From JABCPE02 sp963506915 (lineage in GTDB: Bacteria > Bacteroidota > Bacteroidia > Flavobacteriales > Weeksellaceae), in assembly GCA_963506915.1 (NCBI GenBank), contig CAUORE010000001.1, positions 78,759 through 142,758 of the forward strand: a DNA stretch of 64,000 nucleotides, written 5' to 3'. A model generated the notes under the pieces. That model was not told where the DNA came from and searched no databases. It saw only the letters and a list, made by a program, of their open reading frames with translations. Position numbers and translations under genes: made by a program. Positions 24,918 to 32,991 of this stretch are shown here, piece after piece (the stretch's first letter is position 1; each line of letters starts with the position of its first letter).

Positions 24918-24935
24918 GTGGTATTTTTGTTTTGG
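24902..24935. terminator. bidirectional terminator between EamA and POT genes
   Basis: Ten-base arms at 24902-24911 and 24917-24926 with loop CAATA. T runs follow on both strands, and the EamA stop codon is inside. Confidence 0.88.
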
Positions 24936-24936
24936 T

Positions 24937-26589
24937 TTATTTCACGCCTTTTTCTTTCATGGCTTTATTTAGTGGTTTTAGGATGGCAACTCCCAGTAGG
25001 GTAGCGATGAGCAGCAGGGCGAAATTTACCCAGAAGAAATTAGCTTTGTCTTCGTAGCTGTACCACATACTTGCTAGTATACCAGAGAGTTTGTTCCCTA
25101 TCGATGTAGAAAGGAAAAATCCTCCCATCATCAGCGCTGTAATTCTCGGCGGAGAAAGTTTAGACACTAGAGAAAGTCCCATAGGAGACAGACAGAGTTC
25201 ACCTATTGTGATGATTCCATAAGCAGCAAACAGCCAAAGCGGTGATACTTTGGAAGCGCCGTTATCTCCGGCATATACAGCAGCTACCATCACAAGGCAG
25301 CTGAGAGCCGATAGGAATAATCCTAAAACTATCTTTGTAGGAGTGGAAGGTTCTTTGTCTTTTCTACGAAGCATCATAAAGAAGCCTACCACCACTGGTG
25401 TAAGGGCGATAACCCAGAAAGGGTTGATAGACTGGAATAGCTCGGTATTGTAGAGATATACTTTCTTGTCTGGATTGGCTTCCAGCTCGGCCCTTTGTTC
25501 CTTGCTTATATTTTTGAAATAAATATCTTTTCCTTGCTCTTTTTTAGGTTTTCCATCTTCATCTTTTACAGTTTGGAACTGATTGTCATGAACTGCAACT
25601 TCCTTTGTATTGTAATCCTTTGTATCAACCAAATAGATGCTTTCCAAAGGTTTTTCTAAAGCCGCAGGGACACTTCTGTCCGTGTAGTAATTTGCCCAGC
25701 GGGTAAGGGCAGTTCCGTTTTGTTTAAATACAGCCCAGAACATCATACTCACCGCAAATATCGCTAACAAGGCTCCGATAGGTTTCTTGTCCTCTGCATT
25801 TGCGCTGATGTAAATAAAAATATAAAACAAAATAACAGGAATACACGCAAATATAAAGGCATCCGTAGAGTCTGACCCAAAGATATTCCCAGGAATTACC
25901 CAGCCGACAGCTCCAGCAATGATAGCAGGAAGGAACACCTTTACCAAGATGGAACTGATAGTGGTATCGCCCTCTTGAACAGGCTTCATTACATTGGCAT
26001 GAACGACATGTTTTTTCCCAAAAGAAAAAATAATCAGCCCTAAAAACATTCCTACGCCAGCCGTCACGAAAGCCTCGCCCCAGCCGTATTTATTTCTCAT
26101 ATAAGCCGCAATGATGTTACATACAAAAGCCCCAATATTTATACCCATGTAGAAGATGTTGTACCCTGCATCTTTATTGGCTTTATACTTGTCATCAGAA
26201 TAGAGATTTCCTAAAAGCGTAGAAATACTTGGTTTAAAGAATCCATTACCAATGATTATCAGCCCCATGGATACATAGAACATGGACACATCTTTGAAAA
26301 GTCCTAAACCAATGTAGCCCAGTCCCATAAGCGCCCCGCCAATGTAAATTGCCTTGATGTATCCCAGCAGTCGGTCTGCAAGAAACCCACCAAGGAAAGG
26401 CGTAAGGTAGGTAAGGGCAATGAATGTCCCAAAGATGTCATCAGCATGTTTGCTATCAAAGGCCAAACCGCCCTTGTCAGCATCAATCATATACAACACG
26501 AAGATTCCTAAAATCAAATAATAACCGAATCTTTCCCACATTTCTGTAAAGAAGAGATAGGGTAAACCTTTTGGATGTTTGTTTTTCAT
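24937..26589 (-). CDS. proton-dependent oligopeptide transporter (POT/PTR2, DtpT-like)
   Basis: 550 residues from the ATG at 26589; a TTG nine bases upstream is rejected. About 14 membrane spans. The motif EMWERFGYYLI near residue 15 carries the ExxERFxYY signature used for proton coupling, and GNGFFKPSISTLLGNLY near 115 is the PTR2 signature. A soluble, charged insertion near residue 300-365 separates two late spans, a usual feature of bacterial POT members of Bacteroidota. It imports di- and tripeptides with protons. Confidence 0.93.
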   Translation of the reverse strand: MKNKHPKGLPYLFFTEMWERFGYYLILGIFVLYMIDADKGGLAFDSKHADDIFGTFIALTYLTPFLGGFLADRLLGYIKAIYIGGALMGLGYIGLGLFKDVSMFYVSMGLIIIGNGFFKPSISTLLGNLYSDDKYKANKDAGYNIFYMGINIGAFVCNIIAAYMRNKYGWGEAFVTAGVGMFLGLIIFSFGKKHVVHANVMKPVQEGDTTISSILVKVFLPAIIAGAVGWVIPGNIFGSDSTDAFIFACIPVILFYIFIYISANAEDKKPIGALLAIFAVSMMFWAVFKQNGTALTRWANYYTDRSVPAALEKPLESIYLVDTKDYNTKEVAVHDNQFQTVKDEDGKPKKEQGKDIYFKNISKEQRAELEANPDKKVYLYNTELFQSINPFWVIALTPVVVGFFMMLRRKDKEPSTPTKIVLGLFLSALSCLVMVAAVYAGDNGASKVSPLWLFAAYGIITIGELCLSPMGLSLVSKLSPPRITALMMGGFFLSTSIGNKLSGILASMWYSYEDKANFFWVNFALLLIATLLGVAILKPLNKAMKEKGVK

Positions 26590-26606
26590 AATTTTCAACT
26601 AAAAGG

Positions 26607-26614
26607 CAAATATA
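26607..26614 (-). promoter_or_regulatory. -7 box TATATTTG of the POT gene
   Basis: TATATTTG on the minus strand, 17 bases before the ATG at 26589. Confidence 0.6.
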
Positions 26615-26656
26615 GAGATAATTTAATAACTTCTTTTGTGTATAATGTATAATTTT

Positions 26657-26664
26657 TACCTTTG
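26657..26664 (+). promoter_or_regulatory. -7 box TACCTTTG of the three-gene envelope unit
   Basis: TACCTTTG, 15 bases before the lipoprotein ATG at 26680. Confidence 0.65.
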
Positions 26665-26679
26665 CATAAATAAAAAATT

Positions 26680-27246
26680 ATGAAAAATATATTCTTGTCA
26701 TTAGGTCTTGCATCAGTATTGTTTTCTTGTTCTAAACAAAATAATACAGTGATAGTGGATAATCCTACAGACAAGGCAATTTCCTTTGAAGTAGATGGGA
26801 AACCATATAAAATGGAATCAAACTCTACACAAAATATTGAACTTGAAAACGGAAACCATACTCTGAAAACTCCAGAAGGAAAAGAAATAAACTTTGAAAA
26901 AAGTGAATGGCAGACAGAGTCTATTATTAACCCTACTAATTCTGAATATGTCCTTTATACAGAGGCTTACACGGATATTCCTTTTGAGCAGAATAAAATG
27001 TACCAAATGAGATTTAAAAATGTGAAAGTAGATGGAAAAACATACTACGCACCGATAGAAATCACAGGTGGCTACTATATCCCTCATAGAGATGGTGCAC
27101 CATGGAAATTTGGTCTAGATGAAGATTTTACTGAAACTATAGACATTAAGAATTATCAAGAAGGTTCTACATATAACATGATGGTTTCTAAAATCTATCG
27201 TAAGAAAGATTTTGTGAAAAAACATGCCAATGAGGTTGTAGAATAA
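26680..27246 (+). CDS. lipoprotein of unknown function
   Basis: 188 residues. The lipobox VLFSCS puts the lipidated Cys at residue 17. The mature part opens with a beta-rich segment (TVIVDNPTDKAISFEVDGKPYKM) like small carrier domains that add a chain to a glycan or surface protein, and then a longer domain rich in Tyr, Lys and Glu. No family is recognised. It is the first gene of a three-gene unit with spacings of 26 and 20 bases, all of whose products carry membrane or lipid anchors. Confidence 0.65.
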   Translation: MKNIFLSLGLASVLFSCSKQNNTVIVDNPTDKAISFEVDGKPYKMESNSTQNIELENGNHTLKTPEGKEINFEKSEWQTESIINPTNSEYVLYTEAYTDIPFEQNKMYQMRFKNVKVDGKTYYAPIEITGGYYIPHRDGAPWKFGLDEDFTETIDIKNYQEGSTYNMMVSKIYRKKDFVKKHANEVVE

Positions 27247-27272
27247 GTATAATCATCAAATAGATAACAAAA

Positions 27273-28007
27273 ATGGTCTATTATTTCCGTGTAGAATATA
27301 AAAGTTATCACAGCATAGAAGTTCCAGATTTGCTTTGTCCGATTAGTGGAGAGATGGAACCTATGCGTTTGGTTTTATACCAAAAAGAAGTAGAAACTTT
27401 ACTGAGTAAACAATATGTAAAAAAGCCATCAGGAGTGTTTTTTAGAATATCTGATAATAAAGATATTCCTGCATCTAAGTGGACTTCTGAAATGGAGGCT
27501 TTTTTCGAACAGCAAAAAGCAGCAAATCCTGTTCCTAAAAAAGGACTGAAAGTAAGCTGGCCTGGGAAGTTCATCATAGCATTTGCAATAATTCTTATAT
27601 TGGCGTTTTTTGGTTGGTTGGGCTATACACTTTTTATAAAAAAGCCAATGCAAGAGAATGCAAAAGCAGAATTATTACAACTCCCTAAAAAAGGCGAGCA
27701 GTATAGAGTAGGTGTTCCTGTGACCAATTATGACTCAAACGGAAAAGCCACCTCCAAAGGCTCAGATATGAAATGGGTAGAGGTGCAGGAGGTAAATCCC
27801 GCTGACAGCACCTGTGTCATCAGATTGAAAGAAGAGCTTTCTTATGGTGCAGTCATAGAGCCGCATGTTCAGAAGGCGCAGAAGGATGAAAAAACATTTG
27901 TTACTAAATTTAAGATTCTTTCTGACAATGAAATAGAATTTGCGGTAAAAGATGGAGAAGGCTTTAATGCAAGGACTTATGGTAGTTTGGATAATGTAAA
28001 ACGATAA
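27273..28007 (+). CDS. single-span membrane protein of unknown function
   Basis: 244 residues. The N-terminal 95 residues are cytosolic and include LLCPISGEMEPMRL and a short acidic linker. One hydrophobic span lies near residues 99-120 (FIIAFAIILILAFFGWLGY). The C-terminal 120 residues are periplasmic, with KGEQYRVGVPVTNYDS and CVIRLKEELSYG. No family is recognised. It is the second gene of the unit 26680-28345. Confidence 0.6.
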   Translation: MVYYFRVEYKSYHSIEVPDLLCPISGEMEPMRLVLYQKEVETLLSKQYVKKPSGVFFRISDNKDIPASKWTSEMEAFFEQQKAANPVPKKGLKVSWPGKFIIAFAIILILAFFGWLGYTLFIKKPMQENAKAELLQLPKKGEQYRVGVPVTNYDSNGKATSKGSDMKWVEVQEVNPADSTCVIRLKEELSYGAVIEPHVQKAQKDEKTFVTKFKILSDNEIEFAVKDGEGFNARTYGSLDNVKR

Positions 28008-28027
28008 ATATTTAAAATTATATTTTT

Positions 28028-28345
28028 ATGAGCAACGAGAACAAAAACGAAACAGATGAAAAATTCATCGAGAGAAGTATGTACGAGAACAAATCAAGTA
28101 AAAACCCTTTGCTCCCTCTTTTAGGTAGTTTGGTGCTTGCAGTTGGGGTTTTAGGTTTTGGGGTTTATTACTACTTAGAACTTGTGAAATGGGAAAAAGA
28201 AGGAGGAACTATCAAGATGAATAGACTTATCAATCTTCTGTATGATTTAGGTGGATCTATTACAGTTTTGCTATTCTTTATTGGAGCAGCACTTTATCTC
28301 GCTTATGCAGGGTATAACAGTTATAAGAATAAGAAAGGAGAATAA
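28028..28345 (+). CDS. small two-span membrane protein
   Basis: 105 residues. A charged N-terminal 25 residues (MSNENKNETDEKFIERSMYEN) precede two hydrophobic segments near residues 30-50 and 73-95, joined by a short loop with LVKWEKEGG. A Lys-rich C-terminus ends the chain. No family is recognised. Third and last gene of the unit; a bidirectional terminator follows. Confidence 0.6.
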   Translation: MSNENKNETDEKFIERSMYENKSSKNPLLPLLGSLVLAVGVLGFGVYYYLELVKWEKEGGTIKMNRLINLLYDLGGSITVLLFFIGAALYLAYAGYNSYKNKKGE

Positions 28346-28347
28346 AT

Positions 28348-28381
28348 AAAAAAGCCAGAATTTTTTTTCTGGCTTTTTTTT
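28348..28381. terminator. bidirectional terminator before the DPP-IV gene
   Basis: A 13-base-pair stem (28348-28360 with 28367-28379) with a six-T loop; flanking A and T runs serve both convergent genes. Confidence 0.88.
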
Positions 28382-28385
28382 ATTT

Positions 28386-30527
28386 TTATAGATTATTTAG
28401 AATAAAATCTGTCATTTTTTGGTGTAGATGTAGTCTTGTGTTTCCACCATATATTCCATGGTTTTTGTCTGGATAGGTCATAAACTCAAATTCTTTGTTT
28501 TTCTGAATAAGAGCTTCTGCCATTTCTACTGCATTTTGGTAATGCACATTATCATCTGCTGTTCCATGGATTAGCAGGTATTTCCCTTTCATTAAACCAG
28601 CGAAATTGATTGGCGAATTTTCATCATACCCTTGTGGGTTTTCTTGCGGTGTCTGCAGATATCTTTCAGTGTAGATCGTATCGTAATAACGCCAAGTGGT
28701 TACTGGTGCTACAGCGATTCCCACCTTGAAAATATCCGCTCCTTTGGTCATCGCCAGACTTGCCATATATCCTCCAAAACTCCATCCAAATATCCCGATT
28801 CGCCCAGCATCTACAAAGCTCTGTGAGCCAACCCATTGCGCAGCAGCGATTTGGTCTTCTATCTCGTATTTTCCTAAATTCTTGTAAGTTGCTTTTTTAT
28901 ACTTCGTTCCACGATAGCCCGTTCCACGCCCATCTACGCAGAGCACAATGTATCCTTTTTGAGCCAAAAGGTTAAACCAAATAGCGTTTCTGCCGTCCCA
29001 AGCATTGCTTACCTGTTGTGAGCCAGGGCCAGAGTATTGGTACATCAGCACAGGATATTTCTTGTTAGGCGAGAAGTCTTTTGGTTTTATCATCCAAGCA
29101 TTCATCTGGTCGCCGTTTTTGTTTGGAATTTGGAAAAATTCTTTCGTTACGAAACCATCCGATTGCAGTTTTTTCAGCGCCGAATTATTATTCTGTAATT
29201 CTCGCAGAGTTTTCCCGTTAAAATCTCTCAAAGTGTAAGTATTCGGCTGTTCTGCGGAAGAATGCGTGTTGATAAAATATTGGAAAGATTTACTGAAATT
29301 AGCGTTATTGGTTCCGTTTGATTCAGAAACTATCTGCTTTTTTCCTGTTTTGATGTTTATTTTGCTCACCACTCTGTTGGTGCTGCCTTTTTCGGTAGTC
29401 TGCACCAAGATTTCAGAATTTTTTGGGCTAAAACCATAGTAGTCAGTGATTTCCCAGTTGCCTTTGGTGATTTGTTTTTTGAGTTTTCCATCAGGTGTGT
29501 ACCAGTAAAAATGTCTGAAACCATCTCTTTCTGAAGCCCAAAGGAAGGAATTATCTTCCAAAAATTCCAAAGAAAGATTGTCCGTTTCTATCCAAGCAGC
29601 ATCCGTTTCGGTTAGGATTTTCTTGGTAGAATAGTTTTTAGTATTTATCTTGATGATTTCCAGTTTGTTCTGATGCCTGTTGGAAGTCGCTATCGCTATT
29701 TCATTAGGCTGCGCAGTCTGGAAAACTTGTGGAATATAATAAGTTTCAAAGTTAGCAAGATTGATTTGCGTGGATTTATTTAGTTTTAAATCATAGGCGT
29801 ATACCGAAACTTTTGAGTTTTCTTCTCCTGCTTTCGGATATTTGAAACGAAAATCCTGCGGATACAGATTTCCATTGAAAACCTGCATGTTCATTTCTTT
29901 TACTTGGCTTTCATCAAATTTCACGAAAACCAGACTTTCGCTGTTTTTTGTCCATTGGTACATGTCTGCATGCCCGAATTCCTCCTCATACACCCAGTCT
30001 GCCAGTCCGTTGATGATTTTATTTTTCTCACCATCGAAAGTGATTTGGGTGATTTTTTCAGAGCTGAGGTCTTGGTAATAAAGATTATTCCCAGAGATAA
30101 AAGCAACGAACCTTCCATCAGGAGAGAATTTAGGCTCCTGAACCCAGTTTCCGTTGTTTAGGGCAGTTATTTTTCCGTTTTTACTTAGATTTACTACATG
30201 GTATTTTCCTAAGAAAGAATGGCGGTAGATGGGCTGTTGTTCGTTCAGAACCAGTACTTTGCTCTCATCGTGAGAAAATGTATAGTCCTGTATCTTAGCC
30301 TCTAAGATGGTTTCTATTTTTTTTCCTGTTTTGTAGGAATATTTTACGATTCCATCTTTTTCCAAAATGGTGTAGTGTTCTCCATCGTTCATGGAGTTTA
30401 TTCCATAGATATACTCGGTTCTGTAATAGCCTGAGTGTATTTTATTTAAAGTGATTTCCTGAGCGGAGTTCAGCGTAAAGACACTAAAAACGACACAAGA
30501 GATTAGTTTTTGATATAAAATCTTCAT
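28386..30527 (-). CDS. dipeptidyl peptidase IV family S9 peptidase
   Basis: 713 residues. A signal peptide ends near residue 22 (LNSAQ). The N-terminal eight-bladed propeller carries the double-Glu motif DWVYEEEFG near residue 185, which binds the substrate amino terminus. The catalytic alpha/beta hydrolase domain has the nucleophile in GWSFGGYMAS near 575, Asp in GTADDNVHYQN near 655 and His in DKNHGIYGG near 690. It removes X-Pro or X-Ala dipeptides in the periplasm or at the surface. Length matches the family. A DPP-IV enzyme with POT transport elsewhere fits peptide feeding, by inference. Confidence 0.94.
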   Translation of the reverse strand: MKILYQKLISCVVFSVFTLNSAQEITLNKIHSGYYRTEYIYGINSMNDGEHYTILEKDGIVKYSYKTGKKIETILEAKIQDYTFSHDESKVLVLNEQQPIYRHSFLGKYHVVNLSKNGKITALNNGNWVQEPKFSPDGRFVAFISGNNLYYQDLSSEKITQITFDGEKNKIINGLADWVYEEEFGHADMYQWTKNSESLVFVKFDESQVKEMNMQVFNGNLYPQDFRFKYPKAGEENSKVSVYAYDLKLNKSTQINLANFETYYIPQVFQTAQPNEIAIATSNRHQNKLEIIKINTKNYSTKKILTETDAAWIETDNLSLEFLEDNSFLWASERDGFRHFYWYTPDGKLKKQITKGNWEITDYYGFSPKNSEILVQTTEKGSTNRVVSKINIKTGKKQIVSESNGTNNANFSKSFQYFINTHSSAEQPNTYTLRDFNGKTLRELQNNNSALKKLQSDGFVTKEFFQIPNKNGDQMNAWMIKPKDFSPNKKYPVLMYQYSGPGSQQVSNAWDGRNAIWFNLLAQKGYIVLCVDGRGTGYRGTKYKKATYKNLGKYEIEDQIAAAQWVGSQSFVDAGRIGIFGWSFGGYMASLAMTKGADIFKVGIAVAPVTTWRYYDTIYTERYLQTPQENPQGYDENSPINFAGLMKGKYLLIHGTADDNVHYQNAVEMAEALIQKNKEFEFMTYPDKNHGIYGGNTRLHLHQKMTDFILNNL

Positions 30528-30552
30528 TTTAGATAAATTTTAGAAAGTTGCC

Positions 30553-30560
30553 CAAAGATA
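30553..30560 (-). promoter_or_regulatory. -7 box TATCTTTG of the DPP-IV gene
   Basis: TATCTTTG on the minus strand, 25 bases before the ATG at 30527. Confidence 0.65.
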
Positions 30561-30673
30561 ATGATTCTTTAGAAGAAATTTAAGAAAACTTAATATAAGT
30601 TTAACTTTTGCGGACTTAACCTTGACCAAAAAAACGAATCCAACAAATAGAAAATCGTAAAAATTTGAACATT

Positions 30674-31039
30674 ATGAAAAAGTTAGTTTTAAGTTTAGCA
30701 TTAGTCAGAGCATTTAGTTTTGTATCAGCACAAGAAGCTCCAAGGGAACATGACTGCCATCGTCCAGAGCAGAGAAAAATGGAAAGAGGTGAAGAAGGCA
30801 GAGGAAAAAGATTAGAAGAACTAAATCTTTCTGACAAACAGGCTAAACAGCTGGAAGAACTTCGCAAACAGCATAAAGCGGACAAGGAGAAACTTCATGA
30901 GAAGCATCAGCGAAAACTCAAAAAAATCCTGACGCCTGAGCAGTATGAAAAATGGCAGTCCAATCACCCAAAAAGAAAGGATGAAAGAAGAATGCCGCCT
31001 CCGCCATCCAGAGAACAGATGGAGATGAGAGGAAACTAA
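30674..31039 (+). CDS. exported Spy/CpxP-like protein
   Basis: 121 residues from the ATG at 30674; an upstream TTG at 30665 is rejected. A signal peptide (MKKLVLSLALVRAFSFVSAQ) is followed by a mature chain made of highly charged helices. It contains LNLSDKQAKQLEEL near residue 55 and LTPEQYEKW near 90, two copies of the L(S/T)xxQ motif found in the periplasmic stress chaperones Spy and CpxP. The chain is Lys- and Glu-rich and ends in a Pro-rich, Arg-rich tail. A chaperone role is an inference from the motif. The upstream TAACTTTTG at 30602-30610 is a one-base-longer variant of the -7 box. Confidence 0.65.
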   Translation: MKKLVLSLALVRAFSFVSAQEAPREHDCHRPEQRKMERGEEGRGKRLEELNLSDKQAKQLEELRKQHKADKEKLHEKHQRKLKKILTPEQYEKWQSNHPKRKDERRMPPPPSREQMEMRGN

Positions 31040-31043
31040 ATCC

Positions 31044-31075
31044 AAAAAAGCAGAAACATAGATTTCTGCTTTTTT
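31044..31075. terminator. bidirectional terminator between Spy-like and nikR genes
   Basis: A stem AAAAAGCAGAAA/TTTCTGCTTTTT with loop CATAGA; A and T tails on both sides. Confidence 0.85.
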
Positions 31076-31092
31076 ATGTTTAAAATATTTTA

Positions 31093-31494
31093 CTAATCGG
31101 CCTTTGTAGCAGTGAGTTTTCCGTGCTCTATTCCTTTTACAGAAATAAGGCTGTTGGCAAGTTCTATCAAAGTAGAAGCCTTTCCTTTCACAGCGATGAT
31201 TTCCATGCACAAATCATGCTCCAAGTGGAAGTGTAGAGAAGACAAAATATTGTCATGATATCTATGCTGGATGTTGGTCAGTTTATTTACCAACTCCCTT
31301 CTATGGTGGTCAAACACCAAAGTAATAGAACCTGCCACCATGGCATCTTTATCCCATTTTTCAGCTACTAAACTCTTGTTAATCAAGTATCTAATGGCTT
31401 GAGAACGATTCTTGAACAAATTATCCTCACTATATTTATCCAAAGCTTCTAAAAGGTCTTCTTCTAGAGAAACACCAAAACGAACAATACCCAT
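31093..31494 (-). CDS. nikR: nickel-responsive transcriptional regulator NikR
   Basis: 133 residues. An N-terminal ribbon-helix-helix (VRFGVSLEEDLLEALDKY) binds DNA as a dimer. The C-terminal ACT-like domain carries the nickel ligands: the His of the region HRYHDN and the set HFHLEHDLC, which matches the family's His-x-His-x5-Cys. In other bacteria NikR represses nickel uptake genes when nickel is abundant. No nickel transporter or urease gene is near, so its targets lie elsewhere or are its own gene. The promoter region holds a seven-base-arm palindrome. Confidence 0.93.
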   Translation of the reverse strand: MGIVRFGVSLEEDLLEALDKYSEDNLFKNRSQAIRYLINKSLVAEKWDKDAMVAGSITLVFDHHRRELVNKLTNIQHRYHDNILSSLHFHLEHDLCMEIIAVKGKASTLIELANSLISVKGIEHGKLTATKAD

Positions 31495-31520
31495 AATTAA
31501 TAGTATTAAAAAAACTATAA

Positions 31521-31528
31521 CAAATATA
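31521..31528 (-). promoter_or_regulatory. -7 box TATATTTG of nikR
   Basis: TATATTTG on the minus strand, 26 bases before the ATG. It lies inside a smaller inverted repeat CTATA-N5-TATAG at 31515-31529. Confidence 0.55.
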
Positions 31529-31532
31529 GGGA

Positions 31533-31549
31533 ATTTCTACAATAGAAAT
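31533..31549. promoter_or_regulatory. candidate NikR operator, ATTTCTA-N3-TAGAAAT
   Basis: Perfect seven-base arms with a three-base spacer just upstream of the nikR -7 box, between it and the expected -33 region. It does not match the E. coli GTATGA-N16-TCATAC site, so assignment to NikR is inference from place only. Confidence 0.35.
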
Positions 31550-31583
31550 ATTATTTTTTATTAAAAAAATGTTATTATTTCAT

Positions 31584-31591
31584 TATTTTTG
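31584..31591 (+). promoter_or_regulatory. -7 box TATTTTTG of nth
   Basis: TATTTTTG, 17 bases before the nth ATG at 31609. Confidence 0.6.
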
Positions 31592-31608
31592 CGACAAATC
31601 TTTTGATA

Positions 31609-32232
31609 ATGACCAAAAAACAAAGAGCCGATTTTGTGAGAAAAGAGCTGGATAAACTCTATCCCACAGTTCCTATTTTCCTGCACCATACAGATGCCTA
31701 TACGCTGTTGGTAGCGGTGGCTCTTTCGGCGCAGACTACAGATAAAAAAGTGAATGAAATCACTCCCGAGCTTTTCCGAGTTGCAGGAACGCCACAAGCT
31801 ATGGCAAGGCTGGAAGTAGCAGAAATAAAGGATTTAATAAAAGAAATCGGCCTCTCAAACACTAAAGCCAAAAATCTGAAAGGCATGGCAGAAATGCTGC
31901 TCAGGGATTATGAAGGCGTGGTGCCGCAGACTTTCGAGGAATTAGAAAAACTTCCAGGTGTAGGGCACAAAACCGCCTCTGTGGTGATGAGCCAGTGGTT
32001 TGGTTTCCCAGCGTTTCCTGTGGATACGCATATTCATCGGCTGATGAAACTTTGGAAATTGACAGAAGGCAAAAATGTAATCCAAACCGAAGCTGATGCC
32101 AAAAAACTTTTCCCTCAGAAAGATTGGAATAAACTACATTTGCAGATTATTTCCTACGGAAGAGAATATTCTCCAGCGAGGAACTGGAGTTTAGAAAAAG
32201 ATTTTATCACAAGACAAATGTTTGAAAAATAA
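31609..32232 (+). CDS. nth: endonuclease III family DNA glycosylase without iron-sulfur cluster
   Basis: 207 residues from the ATG at 31609 (an upstream TTG is rejected). It removes oxidised pyrimidines and nicks the abasic site. The helix-hairpin-helix LPGVGHKTASVV near residue 112 contains the catalytic Lys in GHKTA, and the catalytic Asp is in VDTHIHRLMKLW near 135. The C-terminus runs LHLQIISYGREYSPARNW to the end without any Cys, so the Cys-x6-Cys-x2-Cys-x5-Cys cluster of E. coli Nth is missing. The next gene starts immediately after the stop. Confidence 0.92.
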   Translation: MTKKQRADFVRKELDKLYPTVPIFLHHTDAYTLLVAVALSAQTTDKKVNEITPELFRVAGTPQAMARLEVAEIKDLIKEIGLSNTKAKNLKGMAEMLLRDYEGVVPQTFEELEKLPGVGHKTASVVMSQWFGFPAFPVDTHIHRLMKLWKLTEGKNVIQTEADAKKLFPQKDWNKLHLQIISYGREYSPARNWSLEKDFITRQMFEK

Positions 32233-32991
32233 ATGACACCTAAAGTTTCCATCATTACTCCGTGCTACAACTCTTCTGAATTTATAGAAGAAACCATAAA
32301 ATCTGTTCTTGCTCAGACTTTCCAAGATTGGGAGTGGCTGATTACTGATGATAAATCAAGCGATAACACTGCTGAAATCATCAAAAAGTATAACAACCCA
32401 AGAATAAAGCTACAAGTCCTCAAACAAAATGGCGGCGCAGGAAACGCACGGAACAAAAGCCTTGAAAGAGCTTCAGGAAGATATATTACTTTTTTGGATA
32501 GTGATGATTATTGGGAACCTTTGTTTTTGGAACGAATGATTGGTTTTATGGAAGAAAATAAAGCCGAGTTAGCCTATTCCAGCTATGCCCGATGTGATGA
32601 GCATTTGGCTCCCGTTCTCAAAGATTTTCAGGCAGATGTAGAGGTGACTTTTGATAATTTATTGAAAACTTGCCGCCTTTCTTTGCTGTCGTCTATGTAT
32701 GACAGCCAGCGAGTGGGAAAATTCTTTTTCCCAACAGAAAGTAAAAGAGAAGACCATGTAATGTGGCTGAATTTGTTGAAGAAAATTCCCGTAGGGAAGC
32801 CTCTCCGTGAGACTTTGGCTAAATACAGAATGCGCGAAGGCAGTGTTTCCCGAAAGAAAAAAGACATCATAAAAGACCAATATTTGGTGTATAGAGAATT
32901 TATGGGATTTTCGGTGGTGAAGTCTTTGTATTACACCTGCCTATGGGCGATAAATGGTTTTATGAAATATTCTAAATGGTTCAAAGGATGA
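32233..32991 (+). CDS. glycosyltransferase family 2
   Basis: 252 residues. A GT-A fold with the nucleotide-sugar start SIITPCYNSSEFIEETIKSVL at residue 5, TDDKSSDNT near 40, and the DxD-like metal site FLDSDDYWEP near 92. The C-terminal 60 residues include a conserved AKYRMREGSVSRKK block seen in many Bacteroidota GT2 enzymes, then a hydrophobic YYTCLWAINGF. Substrate and acceptor are unknown. It lies with no gap after nth and overlaps trmN6 by four bases (ATGA). Confidence 0.9.
   Translation: MTPKVSIITPCYNSSEFIEETIKSVLAQTFQDWEWLITDDKSSDNTAEIIKKYNNPRIKLQVLKQNGGAGNARNKSLERASGRYITFLDSDDYWEPLFLERMIGFMEENKAELAYSSYARCDEHLAPVLKDFQADVEVTFDNLLKTCRLSLLSSMYDSQRVGKFFFPTESKREDHVMWLNLLKKIPVGKPLRETLAKYRMREGSVSRKKKDIIKDQYLVYREFMGFSVVKSLYYTCLWAINGFMKYSKWFKG

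Noticed and set aside
26590..26598. TTG start extending the POT transporter by three residues
   Set aside because: The ATG at 26589 gives the family start.
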